From Acerihabitans arboris (GTDB taxonomy: Bacteria; Pseudomonadota; Gammaproteobacteria; Enterobacterales; Enterobacteriaceae): DNA of 64,000 nucleotides. The stretch's first letter is position 1; each line of letters opens with the position of its first letter. Shown piece by piece: positions 1 through 7,628 of the stretch. Made by a program: the position numbers and the translations under genes. The DNA lies in assembly GCF_010131535.1 (NCBI RefSeq), contig NZ_WUBS01000008.1, forward strand, positions 186,001 through 250,000, in the 5' to 3' direction. The notes beneath the pieces were generated by a model that did not search any database, was not told the origin of the DNA, and saw only the letters and a list, made by a program, of their open reading frames with translations.

Positions 1-298
1 CCGAGACAAACGAGAGGATGGCATTGGTCACCGCCGCCGCACCGCAGGGATAAAGGGCGCATCCCGCTCCGCCTTCCAGTTCCACCATGGCCTGCTGCAG
101 GGAAAAATGGGTCAGGGTGCCGCGCCGGCCGTAGAACAGCTCTCCCTGGGCACGCCCGGCGGTAGCCTGTTTTTTGGCCTGGACCGAGTCAAAAACCAGC
201 GACGACGCCCGCTGGATAACCGCGTTGACCGAACCCTGGGTGTATTTTTTATCTCTGCCGGCGGTAATTAATGCCGTCTCGATTTTCTTAGCCTTCAT
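1..298 (-). CDS. metC: Cystathionine beta-lyase, N-terminal part (cut by window start)
   Basis: PLP-dependent enzyme that splits cystathionine into homocysteine, pyruvate and ammonia in methionine synthesis; cytoplasmic. About 99 N-terminal residues are visible, starting [19 protein letters not shown]. They include the conserved stretches [35 protein letters not shown] and [19 protein letters not shown], which match E. coli MetC closely. The catalytic lysine lies beyond the window edge. The gene is divergent from exbB-exbD, the usual enterobacterial order, which supports orthology. The start is the ATG complementary to 296-298. Identification is firm although only about a quarter of the gene is present. 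Confidence 0.93.
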   Translation of the reverse strand, partial: MKAKKIETALITAGRDKKYTQGSVNAVIQRASSLVFDSVQAKKQATAGRAQGELFYGRRGTLTHFSLQQAMVELEGGAGCALYPCGAAAVTNAILSFVS

Positions 299-630
299 TA
301 TCCACGCTACGCCTTTTGCTGAATGTAATTATTGAAGGGTCCACGGGCCGAACGATGCCCGTATCCGCCGTGCTACGTTAGCATGAATACGCGCCGGCGG
401 CAGGCGTTTTGGCTGGCTTGAAACGATTTATAATAATATTAATGTTGCCGCCGGAAGCGGGTAAAGGGCTAACGTCGCCGCGCCAATAGGCGCTGTCCGT
501 ATTTCGGCGGCGGAGTATTTGGCGCAATTGTTAATAAAGTTATATTCCACGGCGAGGCGTTATTGGATTGGTTATCCCAGACGGAAAAACACCGCATGTT
601 TTCTCTGAATCGATAACGGTTGATACAAAT

Positions 631-649
631 AATAATGAGAACCACTATC
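631..649 (+). promoter_or_regulatory. Fur-box-like site upstream of exbB
   Basis: The 19-mer AATAATGAGAACCACTATC matches the classical Fur consensus GATAATGATAATCATTATC at 15 of 19 positions by hand count. It lies 70 bp upstream of the exbB start, in the 420-bp metC-exbB intergenic region (299-718). Known biology (Fur repression of exbBD in enterobacteria) agrees. Nothing else firm was seen in this intergenic region. Confidence 0.6.
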
Positions 650-718
650 AATTCCCGTCCTGTTTGCTATCATTCTGGCTGGATTATTCTCTGGTAAAGC
701 TTTCGGTGGAGGCGCAGC

Positions 719-1699
719 GTGAAAATGGCTGTTTTAAATCTTGTCCAGGTGCTGTCCCGCAAGGCGCAGCGACGTACTTATTCATTATCCACAGTATTGC
801 GCTGCGTATTAGCCGCGACGCTGCTGGTGTTTGGCCTGGCGGGCCAGGCCGCGGCCGCCGCGCCGGATGCCGCGCCGGCGCCGGTGGGAACCGCCGCCAC
901 CGCCGCGCCGGAAGGTGAGAGCACGCCGCCAATGTTGCCCCAGGCCGCGCCTGTGGACGCATCCGGCCAGCCGTTGCTGCCGCAAATGGATTTGTCGGTC
1001 TGGGGTATGTATCAGCATGCCGATGTGGTGGTCAAGACGGTGATGATCGGATTGCTGATAGCGTCCATCGTCACCTGGGCGCTGTTTTTTGGTAAAAGCG
1101 CCGAACTGTCGTCGGCGAAGCGTCGCCTGCGCCGCGAGATGGCGGGACTGAGGGACGTGAGGAGCCTGGACGAGGCTTTTACGGTCGCGGCTACGTTTAA
1201 AGAGGCAAGCGTCGCCGGACGGCTGCTGGCCATGACGCAAAATGAGCTGGAACTGTCCGCTGATTCCAGCGACAACAACGGTATCAAGGAGCGCGTGGCT
1301 TTCCGGTTGGAACGCAGCGTCGCGGCCACCGGTCGCGCGATGGGCAAGGGGAACGGTTTCCTCGCCACCATCGGCGCCATTTCGCCGTTTATTGGTCTGT
1401 TTGGCACCGTTTGGGGCATCATGAACAGCTTTATCGGCATCGCCCATACCCAAACCACAAACCTGGCGGTAGTGGCGCCGGGCATTGCCGAGGCGCTGCT
1501 GGCCACGGCTATCGGCCTGTTTGCCGCTATCCCCGCCGTGGTTATTTATAATGTGTTTGCGCGGACTATCGCCGGCTATAAAGCGATGGTCGGGGATTGC
1601 GCCGCGCAGGTGTTACTGTCGCTGGGACGTGATTTGGATCTGGCCGCCAGCGCCGATCGACATACCGCGCAGCCTGTGGCAAAGTTCCGGGTAGGTTGA
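719..1699 (+). CDS. exbB: TonB-system energizer ExbB, long form with leader
   Basis: Proton-channel subunit of the TonB-ExbB-ExbD inner-membrane motor that powers siderophore and vitamin B12 uptake. The 326-residue protein is longer than E. coli ExbB (244) because of an N-terminal signal-like hydrophobic segment (about 28-48) and an Ala/Pro-rich linker, as in the long ExbB forms of other proteobacteria. The MotA/ExbB core follows: a membrane helix near 105-125 (VVVKTVMIGLLIASIVTWAL), then FLATIGAISPFIGLFGTVWG and the LATAIGLFAAIPAVVIYN helix. A GTG at 719 has a GGAGG at 708-712 at good spacing; an ATG six bases later is the alternative. It is followed by exbD after 3 bases. Confidence 0.93.
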   Translation: MKMAVLNLVQVLSRKAQRRTYSLSTVLRCVLAATLLVFGLAGQAAAAAPDAAPAPVGTAATAAPEGESTPPMLPQAAPVDASGQPLLPQMDLSVWGMYQHADVVVKTVMIGLLIASIVTWALFFGKSAELSSAKRRLRREMAGLRDVRSLDEAFTVAATFKEASVAGRLLAMTQNELELSADSSDNNGIKERVAFRLERSVAATGRAMGKGNGFLATIGAISPFIGLFGTVWGIMNSFIGIAHTQTTNLAVVAPGIAEALLATAIGLFAAIPAVVIYNVFARTIAGYKAMVGDCAAQVLLSLGRDLDLAASADRHTAQPVAKFRVG

Positions 1700-1702
1700 G
1701 CG

Positions 1703-2128
1703 ATGGCAATGCACTTAAATGAAGATATCGACGGCGACGGTGAGATGCATGATATCAACGTGACGCCGTTTATCGACGTGATGTTGGTATTGCTGATTAT
1801 CTTTATGGTGGCCGCCCCTTTGGCGACGGTAGATATCCGGGTTGATTTGCCCAACTCTTCCGCCGCCCCGCAGCCACGGCCGGATAAGCCGGTTTACCTG
1901 TCGGTTAAAGGGGACAAGCAATTGTTTCTCGGCGAACGCCCCGTGTCGCTGGATACGCTGGCTACGTCGCTTGATCAGCAGACACAGGGCAATAAAGAGA
2001 CCACCATCTTTTTCCAGGCCGATAAAAGCGTGGATTACGAAACGCTGATGTCGGTGATGGATAATTTGCGTAAGGGTGGTTACTTTAAAGTCGGGCTGGT
2101 CGGCGTGGAGACAGTTGGCAAGCGTTAG
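1703..2128 (+). CDS. exbD: TonB-system energizer ExbD
   Basis: Second subunit of the ExbB-ExbD proton motor. It is 141 residues long, the same as E. coli ExbD and very similar to it: MAMHLNEDIDGDGEMHDINV, then TPFIDVMLVLLIIFMVAAPL as the single membrane helix. The essential intramembrane aspartate is at residue 25. The periplasmic part (PQPRPDKPVYLSVKGD, TTIFFQADKSVDYETLM) is intact. It lies 3 bases downstream of exbB, so it is co-transcribed and probably translationally coupled. Confidence 0.95.
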   Translation: MAMHLNEDIDGDGEMHDINVTPFIDVMLVLLIIFMVAAPLATVDIRVDLPNSSAAPQPRPDKPVYLSVKGDKQLFLGERPVSLDTLATSLDQQTQGNKETTIFFQADKSVDYETLMSVMDNLRKGGYFKVGLVGVETVGKR

Positions 2129-2668
2129 CACACACCTCTGCCGGCACCGGCTGGTTACATTGTCCGCCGGCGGTCCTGTCGCGCCGGCCATAGCTCGGGC
2201 CGGCGGGCTACCCGGCTCTAAACAATCACCACCGCCGTTTCAGCCGCTTCCTGTTAAGGCACGGACCGGATATTGTTGGACGACAATGTGCTCCCCAGGC
2301 TGAAGGCGTATCGTTCGCTATTACCTGTAACCTGTATATCACTGCCAAGGCACGCTGCCGGACTCCCGCGATAAAAAACCTCTATGGATTAAGCTATAAA
2401 CTCCCGATACATTAATGGTTATTCCTCATGTCATTATTTATTCTGTTGATTAAGGTTTGATGAAATATTTATTAGTTTGATGATTTTCTCTTGTATTTTA
2501 TGAGGCTTTGCCTGTAGAACGGAATAGGTATGTTTAATACTAATTCTGATAATAATTGTGTGGAAATGGATTGAAGTGATTTTTTATATTTCCATTATCT
2601 CTATTGCGGGTATTTAATGTTTTCATATGATTGATAATTATTAACCTTCAACATAAAAGAGGGCTTGG
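2129..2668. other. Intergenic region with no recognised gene
   Basis: 540 bp between exbD and the Sua5-like gene. The first ~200 bp are GC-rich with several short GCCGGC-type inverted repeats but no run of T that would make a clear terminator. The remainder is AT-rich and presumably holds the promoter of the following gene. No supported coding sequence. Confidence 0.4.
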
Positions 2669-3448
2669 GTGAAAAACAAAATCATTGATTGGAATGGGGG
2701 CTTACAGCAAGAAGCCATCGATATTCTTGCCGGTGAGGGCGGCATGATTGTCAGTCCAACCAAGGTTGGTTATATCATTATGACGTCTGACGCCACGGGG
2801 CTGGAACGCAAGTTTGAGGCAAAAAACAGAAACCGTAACAAGCCTGGGGTGGTGCTATGCGGTTCCCTGGAGCAGCTTAAGGAATTAGCGCGGTTAAATC
2901 CTGAAATTGAGCGATTATATCAACAACACTGGCAGGCAGATGTGCTGATAGGCTGTATTTTGCCCTGGAAAGAAGAGGCTAGATCACGGATTCCTGACGA
3001 CGGTACCAAAGCGCTGATGATGGATAGTCGCAGCACCAGTTGTTTTGTTATTAAGTTCGGCAAACCGAGTGAAATTATTGCCAAGGAGTTATGGGAAAAA
3101 TACGGCAAGTTTTCTTTTGCCAGCTCGGCTAACCCTTCCGGTAAGGGGAATCGCGGCCTGGCTGAGGGTATTGGCGAGCGCATTGAACGATATGCCGATT
3201 TAATTATCGCTGCCGATGACTACGTTAAATCCATTCAGCCTCATCACACCGATCGGACCCGTCACGAGCAGGGCGTGATGGTTTCCATGGTTGATGAGCA
3301 TGGCGAACTGATAGCGGAGCAGCATGGCAAGCGGAGCGTTACGCCTTGCCCGTGTCTAATCCGCAAAGGTCTGGACGTCGATAAAATCATGTTCATGATG
3401 TCCGATATATTTGCTACCTGGGATTATCGTCACGGTAATTACTATTGA
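2669..3448 (+). CDS. Sua5/YciO/YrdC-family protein (threonylcarbamoyl-AMP synthase-like)
   Basis: 259 residues. The family binds ATP, threonine and bicarbonate to make threonylcarbamoyl-AMP for tRNA t6A, or acts as a carbamoyl-transfer module. Family signatures are visible: GGMIVSPTKVGYIIMT (the usual YPTDTVYGL position), KNRNRNKPGVVLCGS (the K-R-K nucleotide-binding stretch) and FSFASSANPSGKGNRG. These are more divergent than in housekeeping TsaC/TsaC2. Start is a GTG preceded by AGAGGG. It stands alone, with AT-rich flanks and moderate GC. It is probably a paralogue of tsaC with a specialised role. Substrate cannot be assigned. Confidence 0.7.
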   Translation: MKNKIIDWNGGLQQEAIDILAGEGGMIVSPTKVGYIIMTSDATGLERKFEAKNRNRNKPGVVLCGSLEQLKELARLNPEIERLYQQHWQADVLIGCILPWKEEARSRIPDDGTKALMMDSRSTSCFVIKFGKPSEIIAKELWEKYGKFSFASSANPSGKGNRGLAEGIGERIERYADLIIAADDYVKSIQPHHTDRTRHEQGVMVSMVDEHGELIAEQHGKRSVTPCPCLIRKGLDVDKIMFMMSDIFATWDYRHGNYY

Positions 3449-3665
3449 TAAACATTAAATAGACCGCCAAAGAAATCCATTTTTTTGCCGCCGGCGATCG
3501 ACGCCCTGACCTGGGAGTTGCCCCGAGACGTGCGCTGGGCGGGGGGTTAAGCCGTGCCTTGATACGTGCGCTTTTGCCCCACCGATACGCTCCGCTTCAA
3601 CACGCGCCGGTTTTCAGGTCCGTGCCGGCGCGGGCCTGTCGTGTCATGGGAAGGGTTGCGGATTA

Positions 3666-4565
3666 TCAGCCTAAATGGTTGCCGCCGGTGACGCCGTGGA
3701 CTTCCGCGGTGACGTAGCTGGATTCCTGCGAGGCCAGATAGACATAGATTGGCGCCAGTTCAGCGGGTTGGCCGGCGCGGCCGAGCGGGGTCTGCGCACC
3801 GAACGAGGGCAACTTCTCGGCGGGCTGTCCGCCGGATACCTGTAACACGGTCCAGATGGGGCCGGGCGCAACGCAGTTAACCCTGATGCCTTTGGCGGCA
3901 ACCTGCTTGGCCAGTCCGCGGGTATAGTTCAGGATGGCGGCCTTTGTGGATGCGTAGTCCAGCAAGGACGGGCTGGGCTGATACGCCTGGATGGACGAGG
4001 TGGTGATGATGGAGGCCCCGGCCGGCAGCAGCGGCAATGCCGCCTTGGTCATCCAGAACAGCGAAAAGACGTTGGTTTCGTACGTCTTGCGAAACTGTTC
4101 AGTCGTTAGGTCGGCGATATCCTCCACCGCCGTTTGTTTGCCGGCCACCAGCGCCAGGATATCCAGGCCGCCCAGTTGGTTCGCCGCATCTTCTACCACC
4201 TTCACATTCACCGATTCGTCGCTTAAATCACCGGGCAGCATAAACACCTTGCGTCCCGCTTCCTTAATCAGCTCCGCCACCTGCTCGGCGTCTTTATGCT
4301 CATCGGGATGATAGGCCAGGGCGATATCCGCCCCCTCCCTGGCAAACGCAATGGCCACGGCGCGGCCAATGCCGGAGTCGGCTCCGGTGACCAATGCCTT
4401 GCGTCCGGACAGACGACCGCTGCCACGATAGGTTTGCTCACCGCAATCAGGGACCGGCGTCATATCGGATTGGAGTCCCGGCGCGTCCTGGCTTTGTTTG
4501 GGAAACTCGTCCTGAGTATATTGGGTGACGGGATTTCGCATGGTGTATTGATCAAGGTCGGCCAT
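3666..4565 (-). CDS. yghA: NADP-dependent short-chain dehydrogenase, YghA-type aldehyde reductase
   Basis: 299-residue classical short-chain dehydrogenase/reductase with the ~50-residue N-terminal extension typical of the YghA group ([28 protein letters not shown]). Cofactor motif TGADSGIG at 60-67, active-site serine(s) at 190-191, and YASTK (Tyr204, Lys208). The C-terminus [13 protein letters not shown] is nearly the same as in E. coli YghA, which reduces aldehydes with NADPH. Monocistronic; the upstream region is AT-rich. Ortholog assignment is good; the physiological substrate is not known from sequence. Confidence 0.88.
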   Translation of the reverse strand: MADLDQYTMRNPVTQYTQDEFPKQSQDAPGLQSDMTPVPDCGEQTYRGSGRLSGRKALVTGADSGIGRAVAIAFAREGADIALAYHPDEHKDAEQVAELIKEAGRKVFMLPGDLSDESVNVKVVEDAANQLGGLDILALVAGKQTAVEDIADLTTEQFRKTYETNVFSLFWMTKAALPLLPAGASIITTSSIQAYQPSPSLLDYASTKAAILNYTRGLAKQVAAKGIRVNCVAPGPIWTVLQVSGGQPAEKLPSFGAQTPLGRAGQPAELAPIYVYLASQESSYVTAEVHGVTGGNHLG

Positions 4566-4853
4566 TTTTATCTCCTAAATAATAATCAAAATTATCATAA
4601 GGATAAGCCTAGTTGATTTTTAGGATTTGTCTAATGATAAAAACATCATTATATTTTGCATGATAATTGAAATTTTTAATATTTTATATGGCACTATAAA
4701 TTTACTTAAAAATAAAATGCTATGAAATCATAAATTTGTGTTTTTATTTTAAATCATCATTATTAAAATAAAGATAATAAAACGGACCAAAAAAAATTAT
4801 TTAACCATCACTTCCAGGCTGGATAGTATGGTTCGTCACTGCGCGGTGTTGCC

Positions 4854-5390
4854 TCAACGGGGCGTAATATGCGCAATGGACGCTTTGATAAACTGTAGAT
4901 GATTGTCGCGCCAGCGCGTGACGGAGATCTGTCGTTGGTTATGGTAATGCCCCGCCGGGCTATGGCATGCCGGTAAGGCTATATTGTTGCCGCACAGCCG
5001 AGGCGCGCCGGGAGCGACGTGCTGATCTTCATCTTCCGTGACCAGCGTCAGGTTGCCATCAGCGTCTTCGTGGATGATGCAAAAATTGCCCTTCAGCAGC
5101 TCGATGATGTTCATGCCATAGCGTTTCACCGCCAAACCGATGATCTCTTCGTTTATTAAATCACTGGTGGAGGGATAGTAATTGAATAATAAGTAATTTA
5201 ACAGCGGCAGGTTGTCAATGTGTCCGATGATATGCCATGATTCATTACCCTGGTTATATGTTTTATAAGGCGTGCCGCCGCCGATAAATAGCTGTCCTTG
5301 CCTCAATTTATGAACTTTACCCTGGGGGTGCGTAGTGATAGTTAATGAATTATTTCCTTGGTTAAGGATGACACAAAAACGATTGCTCAT
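4854..5390 (-). pseudogene. carA: Truncated carbapenam-synthetase-like (CarA) gene, N-terminal domain only
   Basis: Encodes 178 residues resembling the N-terminal Ntn-type domain of carbapenam synthetase CarA, a beta-lactam-forming relative of asparagine synthetase of about 500 residues. Shared points recalled from CarA: start MSN-FCV, an LFI strand, the alternation G...IG, N...L, and the block KRYGMNIIELLKGNFCII followed by GNLTLVTED. Residue 2 is Ser rather than the catalytic Cys of true glutaminases, as in CarA. The whole ATP-binding synthetase domain is missing; similarity fades after about residue 122, where another reading frame (RQQYSLTGMP) may continue the domain, suggesting a frameshift. 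Downstream is AT-rich non-coding DNA. Transcribed divergently from luxI. Alternative: a short stand-alone protein of the same fold. Confidence 0.6.
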
Positions 5391-5480
5391 ACACCCTCTT
5401 GCAACTATTGCCGATGCTAATGACTGTTATAAAAATAACTGGGTATGACGACAATACACGTTATTTAAATGCATAAAAAG

Positions 5481-5496
5481 CTGGTATTAAGTGCAG
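5481..5496 (+). promoter_or_regulatory. Second, imperfect lux-box-like element
   Basis: CTGGTATTAAGTGCAG has the CTG-N10-CAG core geometry of lux boxes. It lies 24 bp upstream, centre to centre, of the better box at 5503-5522. Weaker dyad symmetry than its neighbour; identified only by spacing and half-sites. Confidence 0.4.
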
Positions 5497-5502
5497 TTGC
5501 TT

Positions 5503-5522
5503 GACTGTACTTTAGTACAGGT
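5503..5522 (+). promoter_or_regulatory. lux box (EsaR/ExpR type) upstream of luxI
   Basis: GACTGTACTTTAGTACAGGT is a near-perfect dyad (CTGTAC-TTTA-GTACAG). It closely resembles the EsaR-type box GCCTGTACTATAGTGCAGGT. It sits about 90 bp upstream of the luxI start, in the region shared with the divergent carA-like remnant, where a LuxR-type protein could control either direction. Confidence 0.75.
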
Positions 5523-5612
5523 TGTTAGGGTTTTCCTTTACTGATATCATAAATTAACTTTGTATTAACTTAAAGCAAAGGGCATTAATTAATAATGATA
5601 AAAGGGTGGACT

Positions 5613-6242
5613 ATGTTTAATTTAATCAGTGTTAAGTACCAGGATATTATCAATGATAAACTCGACGAATTGTATCTGCTGCGGAAAAAAACCTTCAAGG
5701 ACCGTCTGGACTGGCAGGTAACCTGCGTCGGCGATCGGGAATTTGATAGTTATGATAATGAGCATACTCACTATTTATTAGGATGCTACGATGGCTATAT
5801 CGTCAGCAGCGTACGCTTCATCGGCATGGACCAGCCGAATATGATCACCGGGCCGTTCAAGGATTTTTTCAATTACCAGGCGCCGGAGGACGGCATGCTG
5901 CTGGAATCGAGCCGTTTTTTTGTTGATAAAACCCGGGTGCAGGGGCTTGCTGAAACCAAGCTGCCGTTTTGCCATTTGCTTTTTTTAGGCATGGTTAATT
6001 ACGCCCGCACGCTGGGTAAGGAGGCGATAATGACGGTATGCAGTAAATCAATGTATACGATTCTCAAACGCAGCGGCTGGAATATTGCTGTAGAGAGCAT
6101 GGGATTATCGGAAAAAAAAGAACCGGTATATTTACTCCGTCTCGGCATAGGGGATGATAGCCAGGATGCCTTGATTAAATATATTCGCCGTCATTATTAC
6201 TGTGAAGGAAGCTATCTCAAAAAGTGGCCAATTTATCTATAA
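5613..6242 (+). CDS. Acyl-homoserine-lactone synthase, LuxI family
   Basis: Makes N-acyl-homoserine lactone signals from S-adenosylmethionine and acyl-ACP. With the start at ATG 5613 (AAGGGTGG just upstream) the 209-residue protein has the invariant LuxI residues at canonical positions: Arg24, Phe28, Trp34, Asp45, Asp48, Arg68, and Glu98/Arg101 (one residue later than in EsaI). Blocks ELYLLRKKTFKDRL, FIGMDQPNMITGPF and LESSRFFVDK closely resemble EsaI/ExpI. Thr141 aligns with EsaI Thr140, associated with 3-oxo-acyl specificity. An in-frame ATG 18 bases upstream is less well placed. Convergent with the luxR gene at 6445-7185; the 202-bp gap contains a small palindrome at 6386-6401. Confidence 0.93.
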   Translation: MFNLISVKYQDIINDKLDELYLLRKKTFKDRLDWQVTCVGDREFDSYDNEHTHYLLGCYDGYIVSSVRFIGMDQPNMITGPFKDFFNYQAPEDGMLLESSRFFVDKTRVQGLAETKLPFCHLLFLGMVNYARTLGKEAIMTVCSKSMYTILKRSGWNIAVESMGLSEKKEPVYLLRLGIGDDSQDALIKYIRRHYYCEGSYLKKWPIYL

Positions 6243-6385
6243 GGTTAATTTATCTCCTGGTTTAAGCAACATTGCTAATGCCATATTGCATTCAGTACAA
6301 ATTCAACTAAAACCAGGCAATCACGGCGAGCGCGCCGGACAAATTTCTGTCAATGGCATGGGAAAACTAATAGCCATAATTCATG

Positions 6386-6401
6386 ATGATATTCATATCA
6401 T
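6386..6401. repeat. Short palindrome between convergent luxI and luxR
   Basis: ATGATAT-TC-ATATCAT, two 7-bp arms. It lies in the gap between the two convergent gene ends and has no adjacent T run, so it is at best a weak terminator. Confidence 0.3.
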
Positions 6402-6444
6402 GATGGCGCTCCTGTCATTGACATCTGCTCAGGCTTTGATAATT

Positions 6445-7185
6445 TTATTCATTAGCATCGAACAAGTGTAAATCAGATGCCTTCCTAATCGCGTGTTTGG
6501 CATTCACAACCCCAAGCTTAACGATTAAATTGCTGATATGGAATTTAACGGTGCTTTCCGTGATACCCATGATGATGGCAATTTCCCCATAGGTTTTACC
6601 GAGACTGGCCCAACGAAGCACTTCTACCTGGCGTACCGTCAGCGTCCTTTCACTCTTGCCCCGCGGAAGTTTATCTAAATGCGGCTCAATGTGCATATAT
6701 TGCTCATGAACCGACAGCAGCAACAGCTGGATACTTCTTTTATGCTCCTCGACGTATTGCTTGAGCAATACCCCGCACTCTCCCTCGGTATAAAGGCTTA
6801 GGGTTGCCAGGTTATTTTCATGATCATGCAATGGGAACGCGTAGCCGCTGTAAATATTGTATTCCCGCGATACCTCGAATATTTTATTATAAACACTAGT
6901 GTTAAATGAGAGCGTTTTGTCATCCCATAAAAATGGCATGATGCTTTTTCGCGCCATGAGAATAACAGGGTCATATTTATATAATGTCATATCGATATAT
7001 TTTCTTATCCATTCCGCTGGGTAGTTGGAATATATCACCGGCGGCCCCAGGTGCCTTTTGTTCATCACCGCATAAGAAAAACGGGTCTGTGCGGGGAATT
7101 TTAATTCACGGAAAATAACATCGCTGATGTTTTCACTGATAGGATAATTTTCACATTTCCTGATTGAGTTTACTGTAACAAACAT
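6445..7185 (-). CDS. LuxR-family quorum-sensing regulator (ExpR/EsaR type)
   Basis: 246-residue acyl-homoserine-lactone-responsive transcription factor. The N-terminal autoinducer domain carries the pocket residues Trp59, Tyr63, Asp72, Pro73 and Trp87 (AEWIRKYIDMTLYKYDPV). The C-terminal LuxR helix-turn-helix runs about 180-235 (LTVRQVEVLRWASLGKTYGE, ESTVKFHISNLIVKLGV). Gene order and orientation, convergent with the synthase, match expI-expR and esaI-esaR pairs. The lux boxes upstream of luxI are the obvious targets; none was seen in front of luxR itself. Whether it activates or represses cannot be told from sequence. Confidence 0.93.
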   Translation of the reverse strand: MFVTVNSIRKCENYPISENISDVIFRELKFPAQTRFSYAVMNKRHLGPPVIYSNYPAEWIRKYIDMTLYKYDPVILMARKSIMPFLWDDKTLSFNTSVYNKIFEVSREYNIYSGYAFPLHDHENNLATLSLYTEGECGVLLKQYVEEHKRSIQLLLLSVHEQYMHIEPHLDKLPRGKSERTLTVRQVEVLRWASLGKTYGEIAIIMGITESTVKFHISNLIVKLGVVNAKHAIRKASDLHLFDANE

Positions 7186-7628
7186 TTGAATCTCATCATT
7201 TCATTTCAGTGGTATTGTCAATTTCTCAGAATGTGCTAAATGCAATAAAAGTAAGTGTTTTAATATTTAATATAATTTTAATCGATAGTAAATCAAATAA
7301 CAGTTACGGTCAATCGGAATATGCATAACATAAGGTGAGGAACACGGAATATAGATATCATACGAATTATATTAATTATAATTATTTTTATAATGACCAT
7401 AAACCCTTGGCAATCCCTGCGCCGCCGGTGTTGTCCTCTTGCCCGCTAACGTCGCCGCCGGTATAATCTCCGGCATGTTGCTCCAGTGCTATCGCATCCC
7501 TGCCCGAAGCATTAGGCGTTAAATAATTTACCGGGTGTATACTGTAACAAGTTGCAACGGTTTCGCCCAGGCGAATAAGCGGGATAACGTATCCGCCCGC
7601 AGATGTATCGAGGAGTAGGGAACGCACC
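7186..7628. other. Intergenic region between luxR and the EAL gene
   Basis: 443 bp. The luxR-proximal half is AT-rich and should hold the luxR promoter. The half before the EAL gene is GC-richer, with no supported gene and no recognisable operator. Confidence 0.35.

Noticed and set aside
809-1453. 214-codon minus-strand open frame
   Set aside because: Antisense to exbB; His/Arg-rich shadow typical of GC-rich genes.
3603-3632. CGCGCCGG / CCGGCGCG inverted repeat downstream of yghA
   Set aside because: 14-base spacer and no T run; not good enough to call a terminator.
6202-6471. 89-codon plus-strand frame overlapping the luxI end and luxR end
   Set aside because: Overlaps two real genes, has no ribosome site or domain, and lies mostly in the convergent gap.
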